Origin: an uncultured Desulfofustis sp.
GTDB lineage: Bacteria > Desulfobacterota > Desulfobulbia > Desulfobulbales > Desulfocapsaceae
NCBI GenBank assembly: GCA_905479735.1
Contig: CAJQNS010000251.1
Location: forward strand, 1-32,979
Length of the DNA stretch: 32,979 nucleotides
Direction: 5' to 3'
The position numbers were made by a program, and so were the translations under genes. Positions 17,434 through 25,120 of this stretch are shown here, in pieces; the stretch's first letter is position 1, and each line of letters opens with the position of its first letter. A model generated the notes under the pieces. That model was not told the origin of the DNA. It ran no database searches and saw only the letters and a program-made list of their open reading frames with translations.

Positions 17434-17916
17434 TCAATTGCCGGTTCTTAGATTCTGCCAATTCTTATCGGCTTTTTCTATGTTTTCTGTTGAATGAGCG
17501 GCGAACTTATCTGCAGATTCGGCGTTGTAGTTGAGGTAAAGCCTTCCTTCTATGATTTTAAACGCCTCGGGATTTACTCCGGCAACCTTGCCGGCGGTTG
17601 CAAGATTCCTCGCTCAGTAACCGCCATATTGAGGAGCATATCTATCAGGCTCCTTGATAAAAAGATCCCGGTTGGCTTCGCTGACAAAATACCACTTGGC
17701 ATCGTTCCACTTATGGGAGATTTTGTTGCTGCCCTTCAGCGCCCGCCCCTCGGTGTGATAGGCGACGGTATCATAGCCTTTGATGGCGACTCCGAAGATG
17801 GTGGTGTTGACTTTTTCGGAGGCGGCGACCGTTTGGGCGGCGAGCAGCAGGGCCGTGGTACAGAGCACTATAATTGCGCCATATCTGGAAATTATGTTAA
17901 GCGGTTTGTTCATCAT
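17434..17916 (-). CDS. Candidate selenoprotein: exported YHS-domain protein with in-frame TGA
   Basis: Reading from ATG 17916 (GGAGAA 4 nt upstream; an adjacent ATG at 17913 is equally possible), the frame encodes a signal peptide (hydrophobic to about residue 30, LLLAAQTVAA), then a YHS domain: VAIKGYDTVAYHTEGRAL, HKWNDAKWYFVSEANRDLF, RYAPQYGGY. Codon 101 is TGA at 17616-17614. Without stopping, the frame continues for 59 residues (ARNLATAGKVAG, NPEAFKIIEGRLYLNYN, ADKNWQN) to TGA at 17436-17434. These are normal C-terminal features of periplasmic YHS proteins of about 150-160 aa. In that family the residue after YGGY is a conserved Cys, so TGA occupies a Cys position and no frameshift is needed. 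Hairpins consistent with a SECIS follow. If TGA is read as a stop, the product is a 100-aa truncated protein. Decoding as selenocysteine is my inference; a nonsense mutation or base error is the alternative. Confidence 0.7.
17579..17601 (-). promoter_or_regulatory. Putative bacterial SECIS hairpin after the in-frame TGA
   Basis: On the minus strand two mutually exclusive hairpins lie just past the TGA. One pairs GCAACC with GGTTGC (17601-17582) around an 8-nt loop beginning with G, 18 nt after the TGA. The other pairs CCGGCA with TGCCGG (17594-17579) around an AGGT loop, 25 nt after the TGA. Bacterial SECIS elements have a small hairpin within about 16-37 nt of the UGA with a G in the first two loop bases; both meet this. 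The second loop resembles the AGGUCU loop of E. coli fdhF. Confidence 0.5.
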
Positions 17917-18189
17917 AAAATTCTCCAATTGGCCGGGTGGGAGATGAGAAATCTCTGACATTTTTCGCCCACTGTATGATAAAACGGTACCACAATGTGG
18001 GCGCATGTCAAGGTGGCTGCTCGAGATGGACAGCAGCTGGAAGCGGGTGCGCGAACTTGGTTCTTCAAGTAGGGTTTAGAATCCTTGTCGACTTTCACGG
18101 TGAAGGCTCTCACCAACCAGCCGAAGGTCTTAGGTTTATGATGCTCCCGGGCTTGAACCCGTGAACGCTGATCAATAGAGGAAAGAGAT

Positions 18190-19434
18190 ATGAAACTGGA
18201 AAAGTATTCATTTGGAACCGGGGACCGTTTTGGACAACAAGGTGTGGCGCAGCTAAAAGCAGTTCGAATGGCAGCGGAAAGAGGTGTTGATATTGCCATC
18301 GTCTGGAATAAATCACACCGCGAGCATGTCATCGTTGGGACGTCAGCGGCCGATGTTCGGCAGGAGGCCGATGCCGCCGTCAAGGGCAGTCGCTGGGAGG
18401 GTGGCTACCATGTAGATGCCGACCATATCGGACTCGACAATGTCGGTCAGTTTGTCGATCACTGTGATTTTTTCACCATTGACGTCGCCGATTATATAGG
18501 CGAGAAGGCAGCTGATGACGATATTTCGGCTTTCGTTGAAGCCAACCAACAATTTACCGACAGCCTTAAAATAGAAGGTTTGGAGCGTGCCATCCGGGTG
18601 TCGCCCGATCAGCTCCGGTCCATTGCCGAAAAGTACCTGTTTGCAATTAAGCAAGCGGCTCTGATTTATGATTATATAAAGGCAGAGAAGGGGATAGAAC
18701 CGTTTATCACCGAGGTCTCCCTGGACGAAACCGATGCCCCCCAAACCCCTGAAGAACTGTTTTTTATCCTGTCGGCGGTAGCTGCTTACCGGATCCCCAT
18801 CCAGACAATTGCGCCGAAATTTACCGGCAGGTTCAACAAGGGTGTCGATTTTGTCGGTGACGTGGATCGGTTCAACCAGGAATTCAATGATGATGCCTGC
18901 GTGGTCAACCAGGCCATTACCAGCTTCGGCCTGCCTGATAATTTGAAACTAAGCGTCCACAGCGGCAGCGACAAGTTCTCCATTTATCCAGGCATCCGCA
19001 GTGCTCTTGAGAGGCACGGAGTTGGCGTCCATGTGAAAACGGCGGGTACCACCTGGTTGGAGGAGTTGATCGGCCTGGCTGAAGCGGGGGGCGATGCATT
19101 TACTTTGGTCAAGAAGATCTACCGACAGGCCTTTGGACGGTACGAGGAACTGTGCGGCCCCTACGCGTCGGTGATCGATATCGATCAGGCACAGCTGCCG
19201 TCACCGGATGAGGTGGATCTCTGGGGTGGCATTCGCTTCGCGAAAACCCTGAGACATGACCAGGGCTGCCATGATTATGACAGCAACCTCAGACAACTGC
19301 TGCATGTTGCCTATAAAGTGGCGGCGGAATACGGCTCAGTGTATCTGGAAGCGGTCAACACCAATGGGGAGATCATTGGCAAAAACGTAACCACTAATCT
19401 GTTCGACCGTCATCTCAAACCACTGTTTATTTGA
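18190..19434 (+). CDS. uxaE: Tagaturonate epimerase-like protein (UxaE family)
   Basis: This 414-aa protein matches what I recall of the UxaE family, which epimerises D-tagaturonate to D-fructuronate in hexuronate catabolism. Conserved-looking segments include FGTGDRFGQQGVAQL at the N-terminus, TEVSLDETDAPQTPEELFFI, APKFTGRFNKGVDFVGD, LKLSVHSGSDKFSIYP and HVKTAGTTWLEEL, and a His-rich ending LRHDQGCHDYDSN with potential metal ligands. GAGGAAAGAGAT precedes the ATG. No uronate isomerase, fructuronate reductase or kinase is adjacent, so the physiological sugar acid could differ. It is divergent from the YHS gene, 273 bp away. Confidence 0.78.
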   Translation: MKLEKYSFGTGDRFGQQGVAQLKAVRMAAERGVDIAIVWNKSHREHVIVGTSAADVRQEADAAVKGSRWEGGYHVDADHIGLDNVGQFVDHCDFFTIDVADYIGEKAADDDISAFVEANQQFTDSLKIEGLERAIRVSPDQLRSIAEKYLFAIKQAALIYDYIKAEKGIEPFITEVSLDETDAPQTPEELFFILSAVAAYRIPIQTIAPKFTGRFNKGVDFVGDVDRFNQEFNDDACVVNQAITSFGLPDNLKLSVHSGSDKFSIYPGIRSALERHGVGVHVKTAGTTWLEELIGLAEAGGDAFTLVKKIYRQAFGRYEELCGPYASVIDIDQAQLPSPDEVDLWGGIRFAKTLRHDQGCHDYDSNLRQLLHVAYKVAAEYGSVYLEAVNTNGEIIGKNVTTNLFDRHLKPLFI

Positions 19435-19530
19435 GTTGAAACAACTGTCGGGACAGTTTATAGGAAACTGACTTTCGGGTGCTGAAAGCGTTGAAATTCC
19501 TCTTATTACACAGGCGCTGGCAGACCCCTT

Positions 19531-20211
19531 TTAGTCACCCAGCAGGGTCGATTTGGCGGTGTTGATTTTAGCGGCCAGAAAGGCCGATCCACCGCTGTCA
19601 GGGTGGACCCGTTTTATAAGACGGCGCCAGGCGTCGAGGATTTCCTCTCGGGAGGCATCTGTACTGACCCCCAGTATTTCACAGGCCTCCTGTCTGCTCA
19701 TCTGGCCGGTTGCAGTGGTACCGTTCCACTTCGATGAGCCGCTCTTGATCCGCTCCTGCCAACCCGGGTGATAACGCTCCAGATAAGATTCTAGCAGGGC
19801 GGTGCTTTCCGAATCGGATTGGAATTCCAGGTGAAGTGATAAGAGTTCATCCTCGCTCAAATCAGAGAACCGGCGGCCTTCCATGGTCCCGCTCAGCACC
19901 CGGCCGTCGAGTTCGCCCGTGTCATGATCGAGTTCCATTTCCAGAAAGGCAGAGCGGACCGTTGATGTCCTGCCGCCGGCAGGCGAGATGGGCCGCATTG
20001 GCCGAGTGCGGCGCCACCAGGTGACGCCGATGAATATCAGGGGGAGACCTAATGCCCCTCGCCGAAACATGGTGAGCAGGACTCCGGTGACGATCAGCAG
20101 AATCGGTCCGGCATTCACCAGAAAGGCCGCACTTTTCTTGGCCGGCTGCGTCAGGAGCAAATAGAGCAGGGCGAACAGAAGGCCGATAAATAGAAAGACA
20201 TAAAATGCCAT
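19531..20211 (-). CDS. Membrane-anchored J-domain protein
   Basis: The 226-aa protein begins with two hydrophobic segments (about 2-20 and 30-64) and a polar central region. It ends with a J-domain: SRQEACEILGVSTDASREEI, then the HPD motif at about 203-205 (KRVHPDSGG) and a short final helix. A C-terminal J-domain next to membrane helices recalls the TIM14/Pam18-like arrangement and would recruit DnaK to the inner membrane. It is 29 bp downstream of the VWA gene on the same strand and is probably co-transcribed. The Shine-Dalgarno is weak. Client unknown. Confidence 0.85.
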   Translation of the reverse strand: MAFYVFLFIGLLFALLYLLLTQPAKKSAAFLVNAGPILLIVTGVLLTMFRRGALGLPLIFIGVTWWRRTRPMRPISPAGGRTSTVRSAFLEMELDHDTGELDGRVLSGTMEGRRFSDLSEDELLSLHLEFQSDSESTALLESYLERYHPGWQERIKSGSSKWNGTTATGQMSRQEACEILGVSTDASREEILDAWRRLIKRVHPDSGGSAFLAAKINTAKSTLLGD

Positions 20212-20240
20212 TCAGGAACCGTCAGTTAGAGGAGGACAAC

Positions 20241-20954
20241 TCATCGTTTCATCTGTTCGAGCAGCAGGCGTGCCTCGTTGCTGGTACTTTCCGTGAGGGC
20301 TCTCAAGCCTCCTCTGGCATACAGAGCCACCGCACCGAGAAGCTCTGCAAGTTCTTTGGCCGAATCAGGTCCCAAGCGTAAATAGGCTCCACCGGTCAGC
20401 TTGGCCATTTCGCGAAAGCCGCGTTCGGCAACTATATCGAGCCCGTCCTGAAAAAAGAAGCAGCGGATACCCCGGACGCCAAGCTCGCCTGCTTTCTGGC
20501 ACAGCACCTCAATGTTTTCTTCAATGGCATCGCCGATGTAGACCAGCGCCGATACTGGTGTTTTGGCCGTCTCCGAGGTGGCGTGCTTGAGAACCTTGGC
20601 AATCTGGGTGTGTCCCGCCAGGCAGCTTATGGACAGCATCAGATCTCTCAAGGCCCTGGCGTTGATGACCCATTTGGAAGCCCTGCATTCGTTCAGACCG
20701 CGGAAGTAGACCAACTGCACTGCCAGATCGCCTGTCTTGCCGACGGCATCGAACATCGAGGCCTGGTGGACCATGGCCCTGTCCCAGGTGGGCTGCCGGC
20801 TCATGGTCGCGTCCATGGCGAAAATCAGATTGCCGCTTCGGGGCGTTGTAAGCTCGCCGGCAGTTTTGAGGAAAGAGGCGATCTCACTTGAGGATGAACG
20901 TTTTCGCAGGGCTCTGGCCCCTTGAGTGGTTTTGGTGACATCCTTGTTTTTCAT
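20241..20954 (-). CDS. VWA-domain-like protein linked to a J-domain gene
   Basis: The 237-aa soluble protein resembles a von Willebrand A fold: NLIFAMDATMSR gives Asp48-x-Thr50-x-Ser52 as a MIDAS variant, followed by a strand-helix alternation (LAVQLVYFRGLNECR, ALVYIGDAIEEN) and a C-terminal helix. The N-terminal 40 residues are basic. ATG 20954 is chosen since GGAACGGG precedes it; ATGs at 20966, 20984 and 20999 are alternatives. No signal peptide or membrane segment is visible, so it is likely cytoplasmic. Its partner gene downstream encodes a membrane J-domain protein, suggesting a shared function. Confidence 0.8.
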   Translation of the reverse strand: MKNKDVTKTTQGARALRKRSSSSEIASFLKTAGELTTPRSGNLIFAMDATMSRQPTWDRAMVHQASMFDAVGKTGDLAVQLVYFRGLNECRASKWVINARALRDLMLSISCLAGHTQIAKVLKHATSETAKTPVSALVYIGDAIEENIEVLCQKAGELGVRGIRCFFFQDGLDIVAERGFREMAKLTGGAYLRLGPDSAKELAELLGAVALYARGGLRALTESTSNEARLLLEQMKR

Positions 20955-21187
20955 ATCCCGTTCCATCCGTCTGTGTCGGATCATCGGTATAAGGAGCAAT
21001 CCTCCACATCTTCGACGGTGTTGGTTAGACGCGCTTATAAATCTGACAATAAGAAGAATCGCAGATGAGGCAAGGGGCGGAGGTTCTCTCTTAGTCAGCT
21101 TTATCTTACAATATCAGGAAAAGAGGGAAAAGGCGCCTGAAACAACGTTAGTCCATGAATTACACGGGGGCCCAGCGCTGGGACAAC

Positions 21188-22891
21188 TTAGGAAGTTACC
21201 GCACCCTCGGCGGCCGAGGAGACCAATCGAGCGTATTTGCTGAGAACTCCGCGGGATACAGTTCGAGATGGGGGCTGCCAGTTACGGCGCCGCTCGGCAA
21301 GCTCACTGTCTGAAATATTCAGGTTTAACTCTTCCCGTTCGAGATCGATGGTAATCGTGTCGCCTTCCTCGACCAGGGCAAGGTTTCCCCCGACCATCGC
21401 TTCCGGCGCGATATGGCCAATCATAATACCGTGGGTACCGCCAGAAAAACGGCCATCGGTGATAAGAGACACACTGTCGCCCAGTTCCGCCCCCATCAGC
21501 GCGGAAGAGGGGGAGAGCATCTCCCGCATGCCTGGACCTCCTTTGGGACCTTCGTAGCGGATCACCACGATGTTTCCCGGCTCGATCCTGCCACCTAAAA
21601 TGGCCGCCAGGGCCTCCTCTTCCCGGTCAAAGACCCGGGCTGGGCCTTTCATTGTCTGCAGCTGTTTGCCACTCTGCTTGAGCACACACCCCTCTTCTGC
21701 CAGATTGCCGTGCAGAATACGGATATGGGTTCCAGCTGGTGCGAACGGCTGCTCAGCGGGGAAGATTACATCCTGGGCAGCGGGCAGCGAAGGGGCGTCG
21801 GCGACATTTTCAGCCAGGCTTTTACCGGTTATGGTCAGGCACTCACCGTGCAGATAGCCGGAATCCAACAACAATTTTATCGCCATGGGAATCCCTCCCA
21901 GCCGGTGCAGATCGTTCATCAAGTAGCGGCCGGAGGGTTTGAAATTTCCAAGTAGGGGGACTTTTCGGGTGATCGCAGCGATATCTGTCAATGACAACTC
22001 AACGCCGGCTTCCCTGGCCAGGGCAAGCAGGTGCAATACCGCGTTCGTCGAGCCGCCCAGGGCCCAGGCGACCGTCAAACCGTTCTCGAAGGCTTTTCGG
22101 GTCATGATTTGGCGTGCCGTTATGCCTTTTTTCAGCAGGGTAAAGAGCATACGTGCACTGTTGGTCACGTCGTTCCGTTTCTCTGAAGAGATTTGATTTG
22201 ACTCGTCGGCAGCCATGTTCGAGGAGGAGCCGGGCGGGCTCATGCCCATCGCTTCAATTGCCGCCGCCATCGTGTTGGCAGTATACATCCCACCGCAGGA
22301 ACCGGCACCCGGGCAGGCATGGCATTCTATTTGGTGCAACTGACTGTTGTCTATCTTTCCCGCCGCATGGGCCCCGACTCCTTCAAAGGCACTGATAATG
22401 TTGAGCTCTTCCCCCTGGTGGATCCCGGGGAGAATACTGCCGCCATAGAGGGTAATTCCCACCAGGTCATTGCGGGCAATGGGCATAAGTGCCGCCGGGA
22501 TGGTCTTGTCGCACCCGGAAAGGGTGATGACGCCGTCGACCTGGTAGCCTTCGGTCATGAGTTCAATCGAATCAGCGATCACCTCCCGGCTTACCAGCGA
22601 GTATTTCATCGCCTCGGTGCCCATCGAGATACCATCGGAAACCACAGGGGTCCCAAAGATAATTGCTTTGCCGCCCGCTGCCTCAATTTCCTGCTGCAGC
22701 AGGTCACCGAGCTCACGGATATGGTCGTTGCACGGCGTACCGTTGGTATACGGCACGGCGACGGCGATCAACGGCTTGTGGAAATCGTCATCGGTAAAGC
22801 CCACCGCTCGCAGCATGGTTCGTGCCGGTGTTCTCTCTGCCCAGTTCCCGACCTCTTTGCTGCCGGTAATTTCATTACTTCGTCGTTTCAT
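21188..22891 (-). CDS. ilvD: Dihydroxy-acid dehydratase (IlvD/Edd family)
   Basis: The 567-aa protein is a full-length IlvD/Edd dehydratase, which converts 2,3-dihydroxy-isovalerate to 2-oxo-isovalerate in branched-chain amino acid synthesis. Three Cys match the Fe-S cluster ligands of the family: Cys54 (TPCNDH), Cys127 (SGCDKT) and Cys199 ([12 protein letters not shown]). Other motifs include [14 protein letters not shown] and the C-terminal [16 protein letters not shown] lies 9 nt before the ATG. No other ilv gene is adjacent, so a role on a sugar acid (the family includes such enzymes) cannot be excluded, particularly with a UxaE-like gene 1.8 kb away. A perfect palindrome CCCAGCGCTGGG lies just after the stop. 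Confidence 0.92.
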   Translation of the reverse strand: MKRRSNEITGSKEVGNWAERTPARTMLRAVGFTDDDFHKPLIAVAVPYTNGTPCNDHIRELGDLLQQEIEAAGGKAIIFGTPVVSDGISMGTEAMKYSLVSREVIADSIELMTEGYQVDGVITLSGCDKTIPAALMPIARNDLVGITLYGGSILPGIHQGEELNIISAFEGVGAHAAGKIDNSQLHQIECHACPGAGSCGGMYTANTMAAAIEAMGMSPPGSSSNMAADESNQISSEKRNDVTNSARMLFTLLKKGITARQIMTRKAFENGLTVAWALGGSTNAVLHLLALAREAGVELSLTDIAAITRKVPLLGNFKPSGRYLMNDLHRLGGIPMAIKLLLDSGYLHGECLTITGKSLAENVADAPSLPAAQDVIFPAEQPFAPAGTHIRILHGNLAEEGCVLKQSGKQLQTMKGPARVFDREEEALAAILGGRIEPGNIVVIRYEGPKGGPGMREMLSPSSALMGAELGDSVSLITDGRFSGGTHGIMIGHIAPEAMVGGNLALVEEGDTITIDLEREELNLNISDSELAERRRNWQPPSRTVSRGVLSKYARLVSSAAEGAVTS

Positions 22892-22981
22892 TATGATTTG
22901 CTCCGCGACACTCGAGGTTTTCAGAAGATTGTCTTTATCGTGTTACAGCACTGCACCATTAACGAGCTGTCAGGCGCCGGG

Positions 22982-23275
22982 TCAGCGCCGATTGATGCCG
23001 GCTATTTTATTATAGGAGAAGCTGACCTTGGCTGCGCCGCTGATAATCTCTCGGCCGGTTTCGTCGCAGACCTTTACCATGGTTTCTCCCATGTATGTCT
23101 GGCTTTCGGTGAAGGCCCGATGGATCAGGATATTCAGCAGCCCTCTGTCGCCAACCGCCACCATGACACTGTCACCCGGGCGGGGAAGTCCCTGGTGGCC
23201 TGACCCGGATCGGCCGGCCCTGCCAGGTCCCTTGTTGACGTTTAAAAGCAGATGATCGATTTCTCTGTATTTCAT
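22982..23275 (-). CDS. Small protein of unknown function upstream of ilvD
   Basis: The 97-aa product starts MKYREIDHLLLNVNKGPG, has a Gly/Arg-rich loop (GRAGRSGSGHQGLPRPGD) and then a beta-like segment with VMVAVGDRGLLNILIHRAF and ETMVKVCDETGREI. GGTGGAGAAT precedes the ATG at good distance. It lies 90 bp upstream of ilvD on the same strand and may be co-transcribed. No family is recognised; the glycine-rich segment could be a nucleotide or nucleic-acid contact, but that is speculation. Confidence 0.65.
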   Translation of the reverse strand: MKYREIDHLLLNVNKGPGRAGRSGSGHQGLPRPGDSVMVAVGDRGLLNILIHRAFTESQTYMGETMVKVCDETGREIISGAAKVSFSYNKIAGINRR

Positions 23276-23452
23276 TTTTATTCTCCACCCAGTGGAACTG
23301 GTTGAGCCTCTCCAGAACTCTCGTCGCCACAGGGATGGACATGAAGCCTGCGGTTCAGGTTCGGTGATAAATGGTGCGATGGTGCTCCGCTGAGCAAGTC
23401 CTGTTGAGGTTATTCGAGAGGGGAGTTAATTAAAACGCCTACTCCACTGGCG

Positions 23453-23501
23453 GATAATAACCGCCCGAAGGTTCAGTTCCCGGAGCAGGGCGGTTATTAT
23501 C
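23453..23501 (-). terminator. Long perfect inverted repeat after the 56-aa gene
   Basis: GATAATAACCGCCC (23453-23466) and GGGCGGTTATTATC (23488-23501) form a perfect 14-bp stem around a 21-nt loop. It starts 8 bp past the stop codon of the minus-strand small gene. A TTTTAATTAA follows on the minus strand about 17 nt after the stem, so it is a plausible but imperfect terminator. Confidence 0.55.
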
Positions 23502-23508
23502 TCAGAAT

Positions 23509-23679
23509 TTAGGCGAGTTTTTTGGGTTTACAGACGTTTTCCGCTTTGGCCGCACTCCGGCCGCAACCTTCACAATAATGGGTGGCCGGCTGAATCAGCT
23601 TCATATAGGTTTGGGGATCTTTTACCTGTAATTCATTTTCAACGTGGGCACACAGGGTTTTGTGGTTGTTATCGCTCAT
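23509..23679 (-). CDS. 56-aa Cys-containing small protein
   Basis: This short gene starts with ATG at 23679, has GAAAGAGG 7-8 nt upstream and ends with TAA. The product has a helical charged N-terminal part (HVENELQVKDPQTYMKLIQ) and a cysteine-containing C-terminal half: HYCEGCGRSAAKAENVCKPKK. The CxxC with a third Cys12 residues later, plus His35 and Cys10, could hold a zinc ion or be redox active. It ends in a basic tail. It could be a small zinc-ribbon-like protein; I do not recognise a named family. Coding is supported by the ribosome binding site, the clean frame and the hairpin just after the stop. Confidence 0.75.
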   Translation of the reverse strand: MSDNNHKTLCAHVENELQVKDPQTYMKLIQPATHYCEGCGRSAAKAENVCKPKKLA

Positions 23680-24082
23680 CGTACACCTCTTTCAGATAAA
23701 CCAGAGACCTCGTCTCTAAGGTTTTGTTATTGGGTTACTGCACTATGTCTTCGATCTGGAATCCATGTATCTGGAATCCATCTATCTAAATAAATTAGAC
23801 ACAACAGCAACCAAGTCAAGAATCGGGCATAGCCAGAGAATGGTGTAGGTGTGAGTCCGGAATAAACCGGAGGGACCAGGCAGAGCCGCAACCGATCTCT
23901 CTTTTGAATATACCAGGGCAGCCTTAGCCAAAGACGGACATCTTTGCAGCCGCCGATTGACAACCCAAATTATCGCTCTTAGCCTAGCTAGATAAGTGTC
24001 CGCCTTGGTGACACATCCATGGGGTCGGCTTTATGGCTGCCCTCAGGTTCACCGACTTCCTCTCAAATGGAGCCAGAATCCG
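23680..24082. other. 403-bp divergent intergenic region
   Basis: The gap carries the leader of the minus-strand 56-aa gene and the promoter of the TRAP operon. Features seen are an AGAGAC-CTC-GTCTCT hairpin at 23703-23717, two tandem copies of a 15-bp unit at 23754-23783 and a small TCCGG-AATAAA-CCGGA hairpin at 23856-23871. No riboswitch class or regulator site was recognised, and no gene. Confidence 0.5.
23754..23783. repeat. 15-bp tandem direct repeat
   Basis: ATCTGGAATCCATGT is followed immediately by ATCTGGAATCCATCT, differing at one base, then by a partial ATCTA. It lies about 75-105 bp upstream of the 56-aa gene on the minus strand and could be a regulator site or slippage product. 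Confidence 0.6.
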
Positions 24083-25093
24083 ATGAAAACAAAACTGATT
24101 ACATCTTTTTTCTGCACTGTTGCTGCTGCAACGCTGGTTGTCTCGGCGTCTGCAAAAGAGTTGAGATTTAACAATCCACTGCCCGAATCCCGGCCGGAAA
24201 CGCAAGAGATCAAAATGTTTGCCAAAGATGTTGCCGCCAATTCTGACGGTGCACTGACGCTTAAAGTCTTCTCTGGCGGTTCTCTGGGACTTGAAAATGC
24301 TGATTTACTGCGCACCCTGCCCAAAGGCATTGTCGACATGAGTCTGCTGTGGGCCAACTATCTGGGGCGCGACGCACCCGAACTCAGTTCGGTGCTGGTC
24401 CAGGGATCCATAGGTACGGTTGACGAGTTGAATGCGGCACTGCCGGTGGTTCAGGAAATTTTTCAGGAAGAGTTTGAAAAGTGGGGAGTGACGACCGTTG
24501 GCAACCTCGCCATTCCGATGCTCTATGCCTCTGTGTTCTGCCGGGATGAACCCGTCCGCACCCTCGAGGACCTGAAGACCAAGAAGCTGCGTGTCTGGTC
24601 CAAGGATCAGGTGATGACTTTTACCCGTCTCGGGGTGGCCGCCCAGATCATCAATCAGAATGAGATGTATGTGGCCATGAAGACGGGGGTAGTCGATTGT
24701 GCCGTGTATCCTGTGCTCTATGCCCATACCGTGTCTCTGCAGGAGGTGGCAAAATACAGCGCCTATCTCTACCCTATTGCGGCCGGCCCCTATACGCTGG
24801 GAATGTCCACCGAAAAGTGGAAGGCATTGTCCGACGAGGAAAAACAGTTTCTCACCAAAGCCGCCGATGATGTCTGGACGCGTACCAACGAGTATTCCAG
24901 TGATTATGAGCGTGAGCTCGCCGCCCGAGAAAAATTCACCGCTCAGGGAGTCACCATCCTTGAGGACTTTTCAGAGGAAGACCGCAAGGTGTTTCTCGAT
25001 GCGGTGTCGGTAACCTGGAAAGAAATCACCGAGGAGGCGGGAGGCAGGGCCCCTGAGTACCGCCAGCGTATTCTTGATGCTCTCGGTCGATAA
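24083..25093 (+). CDS. dctP: TRAP transporter solute-binding protein (DctP type)
   Basis: The 336-aa protein has a signal peptide (MKTKLITSFFCTVAAATLVV, cleavage after SASA-K) and the DctP fold: RFNNPLPESRPETQEI at the start, KVFSGGSLGLENADLL, then KKLRVWSKDQVMTFTRLGVA with the conserved ligand-carboxylate Arg, and MKTGVVDCAVYP. It would bind an organic acid in the periplasm for the membrane subunits encoded next. ATG 24083 follows GGAGCCAGAATCCG. Distance to dctQ is 27 bp. The exact ligand cannot be inferred; the fold typically binds carboxylates. Confidence 0.94.
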   Translation: MKTKLITSFFCTVAAATLVVSASAKELRFNNPLPESRPETQEIKMFAKDVAANSDGALTLKVFSGGSLGLENADLLRTLPKGIVDMSLLWANYLGRDAPELSSVLVQGSIGTVDELNAALPVVQEIFQEEFEKWGVTTVGNLAIPMLYASVFCRDEPVRTLEDLKTKKLRVWSKDQVMTFTRLGVAAQIINQNEMYVAMKTGVVDCAVYPVLYAHTVSLQEVAKYSAYLYPIAAGPYTLGMSTEKWKALSDEEKQFLTKAADDVWTRTNEYSSDYERELAAREKFTAQGVTILEDFSEEDRKVFLDAVSVTWKEITEEAGGRAPEYRQRILDALGR

Positions 25094-25120
25094 GACAGGG
25101 GCAGCAGGTAGAAAATTAGG

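Noticed and set aside
21171-21182. CCCAGCGCTGGG palindrome after ilvD as a terminator
   Set aside because: Perfect palindrome without loop bases and with no T run on the minus strand; more likely chance or a protein site.
22982-22984. TGA end of the 97-aa gene as selenocysteine
   Set aside because: A second in-frame TGA follows after three codons (P, G, A) and no conserved continuation is seen.
22319-23203. 294-aa plus-strand open frame antisense to ilvD
   Set aside because: It lies opposite a clear IlvD coding sequence, has no ribosome binding site and no family features; long antisense frames are common in such G+C-rich genes.
23830-23960. Possible riboswitch upstream of dctP
   Set aside because: GGAGGGACCAGGCAGAGCCGCAACC-like bases faintly resemble SAM-I segments, but the core pairing and other conserved blocks are missing.
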